From the NCBI GenBank assembly GCA_964617455.1, contig CAZTYF010000014.1, positions 1-48,518 of the forward strand: a stretch of 48,518 nt of DNA, given 5' to 3'. Under the pieces are notes generated by a model. It was not told the origin of the DNA. It ran no database searches and was given only the letters and a program-made list of their open reading frames with translations. Positions 1-7,707 of the stretch are shown in pieces; within the stretch, counting starts at the first letter, position 1, and every line of letters starts with the position of its first letter. The position numbers and the translations under genes are program-made. Origin of the DNA: Monoglobus sp964617455 (GTDB taxonomy: Bacteria > Bacillota > Clostridia > Monoglobales > Monoglobaceae).

Positions 1-90
1 GAAGAAAAGTTCCATAGGGGTGTGGAAGAAATGTTCCATAGGGGTATGGAAGAAATGTTCCCGGGGGGTATGGAAGAAAAGTTCCACCGG
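1..90. repeat. 24-bp tandem repeat array (about 3.8 units)
   Basis: Units begin at 1, 25, 49 and 73 (the last partial). Each has the form GAAGAAA-A/T-GTTCC followed by ATAGGGGTATG with small changes. Across each unit lies the inverted repeat TTCCATA-GGGG-TATGGAA, so single strands could fold into small hairpins with a G-rich loop. Unit 3 has CCGGGG instead of CATAGG. The array may continue left of the window. No coding sense is apparent. Confidence 0.85.
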
Positions 91-189
91 AGTAGATAAT
101 AAGAGTAAATAAAGAGAGTATAATACTATACGGAGAATGTCAGCGTTGTAGGTTTGATTTGTGAGATGATATTTGGTTTTGTAATGTGA

Positions 190-383
190 TTCGCCGGGAA
201 AGGCGCCCCTGAAAGGGGAGCCTCCCGCAGCGTCGCTTTGCGGCAGTTGTTCAAAAGAGGCGCATTTAGGGCTTCCAAAAAGCTTGGGCGAAGTGCACTT
301 TTGGGGAAAGAGGAGGAACCGCCGGTAAAGCGAAGCTTTTCTCGCTTGCGAGGAAACGAGTTAAGAGGCGAGTTCCGACGAGC
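190..383 (-). repeat. Hairpin-rich dispersed repeat, left copy
   Basis: Read on the minus strand, bases 380 to about 296 match the plus-strand end of the window (48434-48518) almost base for base, starting CGTCGGAACTCGCCTCTTA and including CGGCGGTTCCTCCT. The copy carries the hairpins CTCG-CAAG-CGAG (341-352) and AAAGC-TTC-GCTTT (327-339). Further along on the same strand, 195-227 holds a strong two-part stem (CGGGA/TCCCG enclosing GGC-g-CCCCT/AGGGG-a-GCC). The 13-bp array abuts the element at 386. It encodes no recognisable protein. I infer a REP- or MITE-like dispersed element. The outer boundary near 190 is a guess. Confidence 0.7.
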
Positions 384-385
384 GC

Positions 386-500
386 CTTGTGCAACCTCCT
401 TGTGCAGCCTCCTTGTGCAGCCTACTTGTGCAGCCGTCTTAGGCAGCCGCTTTGTGCAACCTCCTTGTGCAGCCTCCTTGTGCAGCCTCCTTGCGCAGCG
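386..500. repeat. 13-bp tandem repeat array (about 9 units)
   Basis: About nine head-to-tail units of CTTGTGCAGCCTC start at 386 and recur every 13 bases (399, 412, 425, 438, 451, 464, 477, 490), with one or two substitutions in units 4 and 5. Thirteen is not a multiple of three, so the reading frames open across it give a 39-base pseudo-repeat rather than a protein domain. It directly follows the hairpin-rich element. Confidence 0.85.
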
Positions 501-630
501 TAAGAGAAGGGAAGGGAGGAGAAGGTAAGAGAAAAAAGAGAAGAGAAGAGATGTAAAGAAAAGAGAGAGGTTAGTGATTCTCTCTCTTATTCTTTTATTT
601 ATTATATTATCTATTCTATAGGACATTTAC

Positions 631-734
631 GTCCCCTATTGGAGGACGGTTTTGTCCCCTATTGGAGGACGATTTTGTCCACCATTGGAGGACGGTTTTG
701 TCCCCTATTGGAGGACGATTTTGTCCGCCATACG
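631..734. repeat. 23-bp tandem repeat array (4 full units plus partial ends)
   Basis: Units GTCCCCTATTGGAGGACGRTTTT begin at 631, 654, 677 and 700, with a degenerate partial unit from 723 and another before 631. GTCC and GGAC in each unit are inverted repeats, so each unit can form a short hairpin. The third unit has GTCCACCATTGG. The units are adjacent with no spacers, which rules out a CRISPR array. Confidence 0.85.
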
Positions 735-848
735 AAAAAATAAAAAGATGGCACGCACAGGCACGAATTGTTTGTTATAATAGATTTAGGAATCGGTGAT
801 AGGGTGTTTGTTATGGATGTAATTCGTAGGATGATGGATGTTTTGGGG

Positions 849-941
849 TTACAGGCCGAATTGGGTCTTCAGGGTTTCCTCCAAGGTGCCGTCTTTTATG
901 TACTTCAGGGTGTCGCATTTGCGGATGTGGTTATTTTGCTT
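849..941 (-). pseudogene. Possible remnant of a coding sequence (about 30 codons)
   Basis: On the minus strand a frame closed by TAA at 849-851 reads about 30 residues, ending KDGTLEETLKTQFGL, with codon use that looks coding. An in-frame TGA at 942-944 closes it upstream and no start codon or ribosome binding site is visible. I read it as the decayed C-terminal end of an unknown gene. A chance open stretch is equally possible. The family is not recognised. Confidence 0.25.
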
Positions 942-950
942 TCAAATGTC

Positions 951-979
951 TTGCATATTCCGAAAAAATGATATATAAT
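951..979 (+). promoter_or_regulatory. Promoter of citrate synthase
   Basis: TTGCAT (951-956), a 17-base spacer and TATAAT (974-979) lie about 37 bases before the gene. The -10 box is perfect and the -35 box matches at four of six positions. Confidence 0.6.
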
Positions 980-1015
980 TACTTTGATAAGTAAATTTGA
1001 AAGGCAGGGAAAATT

Positions 1016-2467
1016 TTGAATACCAAATCAAGCGATTTTAATGCAAATATGGAAAAATTCATTGACTATTTGAGGAGTCAGAACTCTCGATGGAACAAGA
1101 TCCCCGAGCGATACTATGATGCAAACAATGTAAAGCGGGGCCTTAGAAATGCCGACGGTACCGGTGTTCTTGCGGGCCTGACATCCATAGGCGAGGTCCA
1201 TGGCTATGTTATGGACGAAGGAAACAAAATGCCCGTAGAGGGCCGTTTGAGATACAGAGGCATTAACATTGAAGACATTGTTGACGGGTGCCGAAAGGAA
1301 AAGAGATTCGGCTTTGAAGAGACCGCTTTCCTTCTGCTGTTCGGTTTTTTGCCCAGCCGCACACTCCTTGAACGGTTTGAGCAAAACTTGGCCGATTTCA
1401 GGATGCTGCCTCCGGAATTCACCGAGGATATGATTTTGAAGGCTCCCAGCAAAAATGTTATGAACAAACTTGCCAGAAGCGTCCTTGCACTGTATTCCTA
1501 TGATGACAATCCCGATGATATATCAGTACCCAATTTGCTGCGTCAAAGTCTTATGCTCATTGCAAGATTCCCGATGCTGATTGCTCATTCTTATGCCAGC
1601 AAGAGGCACTACTATGACAATCGAAGTTTGATACTTCACAATCCGGTTCCGAAATACAACACAGCCCAAAATTTTTTGCATATGATACGACCCGATAACA
1701 GTTTCACACCTCTTGAGGCCGAAATCCTCGATCTTACGCTTTTGCTTCAGGCTGAACACGGCGGCGGCAACAATTCCGCCTTTGCCGTTCACGTGCTGTC
1801 TTCCACGGGAACCGATACCTATTCGGTAATATCCGCAGCTCTCGGTTCTTTGAAAGGCCCAAGGCACGGCGGAGCCAACGAAAAGATGTGTTCCCAAATG
1901 GATGAAATCAAGAACAACGTCAAAAATTGGGAAGACAAAGATGAAATCTACGAATACCTTAAGAAGATAATGCTCAAAGAAGCCGGAGACGGGAAAGGTC
2001 TTATCTATGGCATGGGTCATGCGGTTTACACCCTGTCGGACCCCCGAGCGGTTATTCTCAAAGAAAGGGCTCGGGAATTGGCCTCGGTCACCGGACATAT
2101 GGACGAGTTTAAACTGTACGATTCGGTGGAAGAAATGGCCCCAATTGCTTTTAAGGATGTTAAGGGCACCGATAAACCCATTTGTGCAAATATTGACTTC
2201 TATTCGGGATTTGTGTATCAAATGCTGCAAATACCCCGGGAATTGTTCACTCCTATTTTTGCCATGGCGAGAATCGTGGGTTGGTGTGCACACAGAATCG
2301 AGGAAGTTGTAGTCGGCAGACGCATAATTCGCCCGGCATATAAGAGCGCCGTAAAAAGGCTTGAATATATCTCCATTGACGACCGTTCCGACCCCTCTCC
2401 CGAAGAAATCGAAAAAACGGCCTTGGACGACGGAATCAATATTAAAATAAATAAAGAAAAAAATTAG
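1016..2467 (+). CDS. Citrate synthase
   Basis: This is a 483-aa citrate/2-methylcitrate synthase family protein, which condenses acetyl-CoA with oxaloacetate to give citrate in the cytoplasm. Two active-site stretches of the family are visible: GPRHGGANE near residue 283 and the histidine motif GMGHAVYTLSDPRA near residue 332. It is a little longer than usual (about 430-460 aa), with an N-terminal helical extension. The start is TTG, chosen because AGGCAGGG sits about 7 bases upstream and the next ATG (1049) has no such site. It is monocistronic, with groESL following on its own promoter. In anaerobes such enzymes often feed glutamate synthesis through a partial TCA cycle (inference). Citrate versus 2-methylcitrate specificity cannot be separated by eye. 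Confidence 0.93.
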   Translation: MNTKSSDFNANMEKFIDYLRSQNSRWNKIPERYYDANNVKRGLRNADGTGVLAGLTSIGEVHGYVMDEGNKMPVEGRLRYRGINIEDIVDGCRKEKRFGFEETAFLLLFGFLPSRTLLERFEQNLADFRMLPPEFTEDMILKAPSKNVMNKLARSVLALYSYDDNPDDISVPNLLRQSLMLIARFPMLIAHSYASKRHYYDNRSLILHNPVPKYNTAQNFLHMIRPDNSFTPLEAEILDLTLLLQAEHGGGNNSAFAVHVLSSTGTDTYSVISAALGSLKGPRHGGANEKMCSQMDEIKNNVKNWEDKDEIYEYLKKIMLKEAGDGKGLIYGMGHAVYTLSDPRAVILKERARELASVTGHMDEFKLYDSVEEMAPIAFKDVKGTDKPICANIDFYSGFVYQMLQIPRELFTPIFAMARIVGWCAHRIEEVVVGRRIIRPAYKSAVKRLEYISIDDRSDPSPEEIEKTALDDGINIKINKEKN

Positions 2468-2555
2468 AAATTAAAAAATTCTTTGATAATGGGAAAAATC
2501 TTGAATTTTTCGAATATAATCAGTTATAACATCGGATAATGCCGATTAAACAGGT

Positions 2556-2583
2556 TTGATTAATCTTAAAATGTGAGTAGAAT
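2556..2583 (+). promoter_or_regulatory. Probable groESL promoter
   Basis: TTGATT (2556-2561), a 16-base spacer and TAGAAT (2578-2583) sit immediately before the CIRCE operator. Transcription would start at or inside CIRCE, the usual arrangement for HrcA control. The -10 assignment is approximate. Confidence 0.5.
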
Positions 2584-2587
2584 ATAG

Positions 2588-2614
2588 TTAGCACTCTCAA
2601 AGAGCGAGTGCTAA
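2588..2614 (+). promoter_or_regulatory. CIRCE operator (HrcA binding site)
   Basis: This is a perfect inverted repeat: TTAGCACTC (2588-2596), nine bases, GAGTGCTAA (2606-2614). It equals the CIRCE consensus bound by the heat-shock repressor HrcA and lies 40 bases before groES. hrcA itself is not in the window. Confidence 0.97.
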
Positions 2615-2653
2615 CAAAAAGGTTATATTTTAAATCTGAAGGAGGCATACATA

Positions 2654-2938
2654 ATGAACATTAAACCGTTGGCAGACAGAGTTGTCACGAAGATGGCTGA
2701 GGCGGAGGAAACCACCCAAAGCGGCATTATCCTGACAGGGACCGCAAAGGAAAAACCCCAATTTGCCGAAGTTGTAGCTGTGGGACCCGGAGGAGTAGTC
2801 GATGGCAAAGAAGTCAAGATGGAACTCAAAGTGGGTGACAAGGTTATCATGAGCAAATATGCGGGTACCGAAGTTAAGTTGGATGGCGAAGAATACGTCA
2901 TAATCAGCCAAAAAGATGTTCTTGCGGTGATTGAGTAG
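2654..2938 (+). CDS. groES: GroES co-chaperonin
   Basis: This 94-aa protein, the family's usual length, is the heptameric lid of the GroEL chamber. It opens with the standard NIKPLADRVV strand. A mobile-loop segment (residues about 16-30) includes ETTQSGIILTG, and it ends with the VLAVIE strand. AAGGAGG lies 8-9 bases before the ATG. It is first in the groES-groEL operon with a 32-base gap to groEL. The upstream CIRCE site means HrcA-type heat-shock control. Confidence 0.98.
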   Translation: MNIKPLADRVVTKMAEAEETTQSGIILTGTAKEKPQFAEVVAVGPGGVVDGKEVKMELKVGDKVIMSKYAGTEVKLDGEEYVIISQKDVLAVIE

Positions 2939-2970
2939 TTTAAATTTAAGGTTTCAGGAGGTATTTTACT

Positions 2971-4608
2971 ATGGCAAAGGAAATAAAATTCGGTGAGGAC
3001 GCCAGAAAGGCGCTCCAGAGCGGTGTTGACCAATTGGCGGATACCGTCAAAGTAACCCTTGGACCCAAGGGCAGAAATGTGGTTCTTGACAAACAATACG
3101 GTTCTCCGTTGATTACAAACGACGGCGTTACCATTGCCAAAGACATTGAGCTTGAAGACCCCTTCGAAAATATGGGTGCTCAGCTTGTAAAAGAGGTTGC
3201 AACCAAAACAAATGACGTGGCCGGTGACGGTACAACAACCGCAACATTGCTGGCGCAGGCCATTGTCAGAGAGGGTCTCAAAAATGTTACGGCCGGCGCC
3301 AATCCCATGATAGTAAAGAAGGGTATTCAAAAGGCGGTGGATGCAGCTGTTGACAGAATTGTGGAAAGCAGCAAGGCCATAGACGGAAAGAAGGACATTG
3401 CCCGCGTTGCTTCTATTTCCGCAGCCGATGAGACTGTCGGAGATCTTATTGCAGAGGCGATGGAGAAAGTTACGAGCAACGGCGTAATCACCGTTGAGGA
3501 ATCCAAAACGGCGGAGACATATTCCGAAGTTGTTGAAGGTATGCAATTTGACAGAGGATATATAACGCCCTATATGGTTACGGATACCGATAAGATGGAA
3601 GCGGTCATTGATGATGCATATATCTTGATTACAGATAAGAAGATTTCGAATATTCAAGAGATTTTGCCGTTGCTGGAGCAAATTGTTCAGTCGGGCAAAA
3701 AGCTGGTTATCATTGCGGAGGATGTTGAAGGTGAAGCCCTCTCCACTTTGATAGTAAACAAGCTCCGCGGCACTTTCACTTGCGTGGCGGTTAAGGCGCC
3801 CGGCTTTGGCGACAGGCGGAAAGAAATGCTGCAAGATATTGCCATTTTGACAGGCGGACAGGTAATTTCCGATGAGTTGGGTCTTGACCTGAAGGAGACA
3901 CAGATTGACCAGTTGGGACAGGCACGGCAGGTTAAGATAACCAAGGAGAACACCATCATCGTTGACGGTTTGGGCGACAAAGGCGAGATTGACGCAAGAG
4001 TACATCAAATAATAGCCCAGATTGAAGAGACCACATCGGATTTCGACAAAGAAAAGCTTCAAGAACGCCTCGCAAAACTCTCGGGCGGCGTTGCCGTAAT
4101 CAAAGTAGGTGCCGCTACCGAAGTTGAAATGAAGGAAAAGAAGCTCAGAATCGAAGACGCTCTTGCCGCTACTCGCGCTGCGGTTGAGGAAGGCATAGTA
4201 GCCGGCGGCGGTACGGCATATATCAATGCATTGCCTGCGATACAGGCCGTTATGGAAACCTTGGAAGGCGATGAAAAAACAGGAGCCCAGATTGTGTTAA
4301 ATGCTCTTGAAGAACCCGTTAAGCAGATTGCTTACAATGCAGGTGCAGAGGGCAGTGTCATAGTAAACAAGGTAAAAGACAATGAAGAAGGAGTGGGATA
4401 CAATGCACTGAACGGCAAGTATCAGAATATGATAGCCGAAGGAATCGTTGACCCCACCAAGGTTACTCGAAGCGCCCTTCAGAATGCGGCAAGCATAGCG
4501 GCGATGATTCTTACCACCGAGAGTATCGTTGCCGATAAGCCGGATCCGGCAGCCGATGCGGCGGCAGCCGCAGCGATGGCAGCAGGCGGCGGCGGTGGAA
4601 TGTATTAA
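2971..4608 (+). CDS. groEL: GroEL chaperonin
   Basis: This is the 545-aa ATP-dependent folding chaperonin that forms the double heptameric ring. Visible signatures are VTLGPKGRNVVLDK near residue 29, the ATP-binding GDGTTTATLLAQ near residue 86, and AAVEEGIVAGGG near residue 400. The C-terminal tail is glycine-rich but ends GGGGGMY instead of the classic GGM repeats. AGGAGG is 9 bases before the ATG. Length and order are ordinary. It is co-transcribed with groES and ended by the terminator at 4663-4700. Confidence 0.98.
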   Translation: MAKEIKFGEDARKALQSGVDQLADTVKVTLGPKGRNVVLDKQYGSPLITNDGVTIAKDIELEDPFENMGAQLVKEVATKTNDVAGDGTTTATLLAQAIVREGLKNVTAGANPMIVKKGIQKAVDAAVDRIVESSKAIDGKKDIARVASISAADETVGDLIAEAMEKVTSNGVITVEESKTAETYSEVVEGMQFDRGYITPYMVTDTDKMEAVIDDAYILITDKKISNIQEILPLLEQIVQSGKKLVIIAEDVEGEALSTLIVNKLRGTFTCVAVKAPGFGDRRKEMLQDIAILTGGQVISDELGLDLKETQIDQLGQARQVKITKENTIIVDGLGDKGEIDARVHQIIAQIEETTSDFDKEKLQERLAKLSGGVAVIKVGAATEVEMKEKKLRIEDALAATRAAVEEGIVAGGGTAYINALPAIQAVMETLEGDEKTGAQIVLNALEEPVKQIAYNAGAEGSVIVNKVKDNEEGVGYNALNGKYQNMIAEGIVDPTKVTRSALQNAASIAAMILTTESIVADKPDPAADAAAAAAMAAGGGGGMY

Positions 4609-4662
4609 TACACGGCATCGCATTTTACCGAGACCTTATAAAGCATTATAAAGAAGTCTTTA

Positions 4663-4700
4663 AAAAGGAGTTACGGGGCAGACCCGCAACTCCTTTTCCT
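4663..4700 (+). terminator. Terminator after groEL (probably bidirectional)
   Basis: AAAAGGAGTT (4663-4672) pairs with AACTCCTTTT (4688-4697), and CGGG pairs with CCCG inside. T-rich runs follow on both strands, so it can end groESL from the left and the thiamine operon from the right. Confidence 0.85.
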
Positions 4701-4708
4701 TATGACAA

Positions 4709-5374
4709 TTATAACAGTTCCGTAAAATCTTTTATGTATATATCGGCTTCCTCTTTCAGAAATTCCCGATCGGGAGCAGCCGCTTTGTCCTCAACTATTA
4801 CCGTATTCAGACCTATTTTCTTGGCCGTTTTCAATGCTTCGTATATGTCTTCAAACAAAACGGCATTTTCGGGAGTCGAGTTCATTTGGTTCAGAGTCTC
4901 TATGTATATGTCGGGGCATGATTTACCGGTTCCCACATCATCGGCGAAAACGAAAATATCAAAATCATCAAGCATACCGTTGTGCCTGAGACATACCTCG
5001 GTAAGCTCCCGAGAGTTGGCAGTGGCTATGGCTGTTTTCTTTCCCTTTTTGCGGGCTCGTTTCACAAACTCCTTTGCGCCCGGTTTTGGTTCAACCTCCC
5101 GGGCATAGCCGTCATAAATCATGCTCAGCCACTCGTTATATATTTCCTCACCGTTCATTCCCAAATCAAACATTTCGCTGACCCGTGCGGAGCTTTGGAG
5201 CAGTGACATACAAGCCACCTCCCGCAGGAGCCCCGGCGGTGTCTTTATTCCATAGCGGGCAAGGAAATCAATCAGCAGATTGTCCCAAAGTCTCATGGAA
5301 TCAACGAGAGTTCCATCCATATCGAATATATAATTATCGAATTTGTCAAGGTCAATATTTTTGGATTCAATCAT
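4709..5374 (-). CDS. HAD-family phosphatase of the thiamine operon
   Basis: This is a 221-aa haloacid dehalogenase-superfamily hydrolase of the beta-phosphoglucomutase-like type. Motif I is FDMDGTLVDS (residues about 18-27, with both aspartates). Motif II is IATANS, followed by a lysine in the GKSCPD segment and the acidic motif VLFEDI. A helical cap lies between motifs I and II. Its ATG overlaps the thiE stop codon as ATGA, so it is translationally coupled and last in the thiC-D-M-E operon. I infer that it dephosphorylates a pathway intermediate such as thiamine monophosphate or HMP phosphate. The general family call is safe. The substrate is a guess from context, and sugar phosphates remain possible. 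Confidence 0.88.
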   Translation of the reverse strand: MIESKNIDLDKFDNYIFDMDGTLVDSMRLWDNLLIDFLARYGIKTPPGLLREVACMSLLQSSARVSEMFDLGMNGEEIYNEWLSMIYDGYAREVEPKPGAKEFVKRARKKGKKTAIATANSRELTEVCLRHNGMLDDFDIFVFADDVGTGKSCPDIYIETLNQMNSTPENAVLFEDIYEALKTAKKIGLNTVIVEDKAAAPDREFLKEEADIYIKDFTELL

Positions 5375-6006
5375 AGATTCTTTGCCTTCTTTTTCAATAT
5401 TGCCGCCGCAGCTTTCGGATCATCCGATGCCATTATACACGACACAACTGCCACTCCGTCTATTCCCGTGCCATACAGCAGGTCTATGTTATCACCGTTA
5501 ATGCCGCCGATTCCCACAATGGGAATATTTACCGCCTTGCGCACTTTGCATAACATATCTATTCCGATATTTTCGGCATCATCCTTGGTCGATGTGGGGA
5601 ATACCGCTCCGACTCCCAAATAGTCTGCACCGTTCTTTTCGGCGTAAATTGCCTCGGATACCGAGCCCGCCGAATATCCGATAATTTTATCGTCTCCCAG
5701 GATTTGCCGCGCCGCCTCAAGAGGAATGTCACCGTTGCCTATATGAATTCCGTCGGCATCCACCGCCAAGGCTATATCGGCCCGGTCATTAATGAGCAAG
5801 GGCACTTCTCGGCGGTCGCATAATTTTTTAAGCGCTACGGCTTCGGCATAAAAATCCTTTGAGGATATATCTTTTTCCCTGAGTTGAATCACCGTTGCCC
5901 CGCCGTCTATGGCTTCTTCGCACACGGCAATCAAATTTTCCCGGGAACACATACCGGTGTCAGTCACCAAATAAACACTGTAGTCAATCATATTTTTGTT
6001 TATCAT
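5371..6006 (-). CDS. thiE: Thiamine-phosphate synthase
   Basis: This 211-aa TIM-barrel enzyme joins HMP-PP and thiazole phosphate (THZ-P) to give thiamine monophosphate. Recognisable stretches are YLVTDTGMC at the N-terminus, VIQLREKDISS (residues about 38-48), LLINDRADIALAVDADGIHIG, a serine segment GYSAGSVSEA, and the phosphate-binding VGIGGINGDN near the end. Length matches the family. The start is 15 bases after the thiM stop, with only a weak GAGGG ribosome binding site. The stop overlaps the following HAD gene by four bases. Confidence 0.96.
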   Translation of the reverse strand: MINKNMIDYSVYLVTDTGMCSRENLIAVCEEAIDGGATVIQLREKDISSKDFYAEAVALKKLCDRREVPLLINDRADIALAVDADGIHIGNGDIPLEAARQILGDDKIIGYSAGSVSEAIYAEKNGADYLGVGAVFPTSTKDDAENIGIDMLCKVRKAVNIPIVGIGGINGDNIDLLYGTGIDGVAVVSCIMASDDPKAAAAILKKKAKNL

Positions 6007-6021
6007 TATACCCTCAACCCA

Positions 6022-6861
6022 TCATTCAAGAATTTTCGCACGCCTGATGAAGTCCTCATCGTTCATGAGGTAGACATAGTCAAAGAGTTTAACTTTGAAT
6101 GTACCGATTCCCGTCTCTTGATCTGCCGTATATTCCTCGGCCTGTTCTCCGGCGATTCCGAGCATAACAACCGCTGCCACAGCAGCCGTAAAAGGATCAC
6201 CTGCCGCCGCCATGGCTCCCGTCATGGCCGAGCACATACAGCCCGCTCCCGTTATGCTGCAGAGCATTTCGCTGCCGTTTTTGACATAACAAACCCGACC
6301 GTTCGGAGCTGCGATTATATCAATTGCTCCGGTGGCGCACACAACGCTGCCCGTCTTTTTGGCAAGGGAGGAAACAAGCTTCCCCAGTTCCTTTCGGTTT
6401 TTATCGGTTACCGCATCTGCGTCCGAAGCATCAACGCCTCTGCTTTCCACCGATGCGCCCAGCAGCGCACGGATCTCAGACATATTTCCGCGAATTATGT
6501 CCGGCTTTGCCGAGGCTATCATTTCGGCACACACGTTGTCCCGCAGTTTGGATGCACCGGCACCCACCGGATCCAAAACTATGGGTTTCCCCAGCTCTTT
6601 GGCCGCCTTTGAGGCGGCACGCATTGCAGCAAGGTATGGCTCATCCAACAATCCCAAGTTCAAAACCAAGGCATCCGTAACGGCCATAATTTCCGCCATT
6701 TCGCACTCAATTTCCGCCATAATGGGGGACGCTCCCATAGCTAAAAGCATATTGGCACAGTCGTTTATGGTGACACGATTTGTGATGCACTCCGCAATGG
6801 GTTTCTTTTTTTTCATGTTATTAACCAAGTCAATAACGGATTTGAGAATTTCGTTTGTCAT
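6022..6861 (-). CDS. thiM: Hydroxyethylthiazole kinase
   Basis: This 279-aa ribokinase-fold enzyme phosphorylates 5-(2-hydroxyethyl)-4-methylthiazole for salvage. Family features are CITNRVTINDCANMLLAMGASPIM at the N-terminus (substrate pocket), VLDPVGAGASKLR (residues about 96-108), NMSEIRALLG, and the catalytic SITGAGCMCSAMTGA region with its GAGC. Family length is 260-280 aa. AAGGAG lies 5 bases before the ATG and also covers the thiD stop, so the two genes are tightly coupled. The thiazole synthesis genes (thiG/H/S/F) are absent from this operon, consistent with a salvage role. Confidence 0.97.
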   Translation of the reverse strand: MTNEILKSVIDLVNNMKKKKPIAECITNRVTINDCANMLLAMGASPIMAEIECEMAEIMAVTDALVLNLGLLDEPYLAAMRAASKAAKELGKPIVLDPVGAGASKLRDNVCAEMIASAKPDIIRGNMSEIRALLGASVESRGVDASDADAVTDKNRKELGKLVSSLAKKTGSVVCATGAIDIIAAPNGRVCYVKNGSEMLCSITGAGCMCSAMTGAMAAAGDPFTAAVAAVVMLGIAGEQAEEYTADQETGIGTFKVKLFDYVYLMNDEDFIRRAKILE

Positions 6862-6863
6862 AA

Positions 6864-7697
6864 TTACTCCTTTTCAATTATCTTATACTCTGTTTCAACA
6901 TTGGGTTCGGAAGTTGACCAGAGGCTGTAAAAATGGTGAATGGGTCCGTGTCCTCCGCCTATTTTGGGTCCATGGTTGATTCCGACTTCCACATATTTTT
7001 TCGCTTCTCCCACGGCCATAACAGCATCCATTCCCCGTGCCATGTTGGCGCATATTGCGGCAGACAGAGTACAGCCGGTGCCATGAGTGGATTTTGAATT
7101 TATTCGTTCTCCTTCGAAAATTGTCATTGTTCTGCCGTTATACAGCAGGTCATCGGGATTCGAGCGGGAGTGACCGCCTTTTACCAATACGTAACCCGGA
7201 CGCATCTCTCCCATGATCTGTGCGGCTTTGCCCATATCTTTTATATTGTTTATTTTTATGCCGCTGAGTATCTCTGCCTCGTAAATATTCGGCGTTATCA
7301 TCCGAGCCAGCGGAATAAGCCGATGCGTTAAAATATCTATAACGTCACCGTCTGCCAAAACAGAGCCCGAGGTGGAAGCCATAACCGGGTCAATTATCAG
7401 AAGATTTGGTTTGTATTCTTCCATCAAGTCTGCCACAGCCTCAGCAGCTGCCGAACACCCCAACATACCGATTTTAACTCCGTCCGGAGGGATATCCTCA
7501 AAGACGGCCTTGATTTGCGCCTTGATGACCTCCGGGCTTACCTGTTCAATTTTGAAAACGCCCTTTGTGTTTTGCGCAGTGACCGCTGTAATGACACTCA
7601 TCCCATAGCCGCCGTGGGCCGCAAAGGTCTTAAGATCGGCTTGAATTCCTGCGCCGCCGCAGGAATCGGACCCGGCGATTGTTAATAAGTTTCTCAT
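6864..7697 (-). CDS. thiD: HMP / HMP-phosphate kinase
   Basis: This is the 277-aa bifunctional kinase that turns hydroxymethylpyrimidine phosphate from ThiC into HMP-PP. The N-terminal TIAGSDSCGGAGIQADLKTF is diagnostic. Other family stretches are VTAQNT, IDPVMASTSG (residues about 122-131), ITPNIYEAEILSG, VLVKGGH, and the catalytic THGTGCTLSAAI with its anion hole. The start ATG follows GGGGG. The stop is two bases from the thiM start. It lies directly downstream of thiC. Confidence 0.97.
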   Translation of the reverse strand: MRNLLTIAGSDSCGGAGIQADLKTFAAHGGYGMSVITAVTAQNTKGVFKIEQVSPEVIKAQIKAVFEDIPPDGVKIGMLGCSAAAEAVADLMEEYKPNLLIIDPVMASTSGSVLADGDVIDILTHRLIPLARMITPNIYEAEILSGIKINNIKDMGKAAQIMGEMRPGYVLVKGGHSRSNPDDLLYNGRTMTIFEGERINSKSTHGTGCTLSAAICANMARGMDAVMAVGEAKKYVEVGINHGPKIGGGHGPIHHFYSLWSTSEPNVETEYKIIEKE

Positions 7698-7707
7698 ATC
7701 ATACCCC

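Noticed and set aside
238..528. Plus-strand frame of 96 codons
   Set aside because: Same repeat region as above; composition comes from the repeats and there is no start signal.
126..626. Open frame of 166 codons on the minus strand across the repeat region
   Set aside because: It reads through the 13-bp tandem array and the hairpin element, gives a low-complexity product and has no ribosome binding site.
631..734. Possible CRISPR array
   Set aside because: Units are head-to-tail with no spacers, and no cas genes are present. The same applies to the 1-90 array.
768..971. 67-codon plus-strand frame before citrate synthase
   Set aside because: Overlaps the citrate synthase promoter, has no ribosome binding site, and is partly opposite the more coding-like minus-strand remnant at 849-941.
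2623..4062. 479-codon minus-strand frame opposite groES/groEL
   Set aside because: Shadow of two certain chaperonin genes; no ribosome binding site and no family resemblance.
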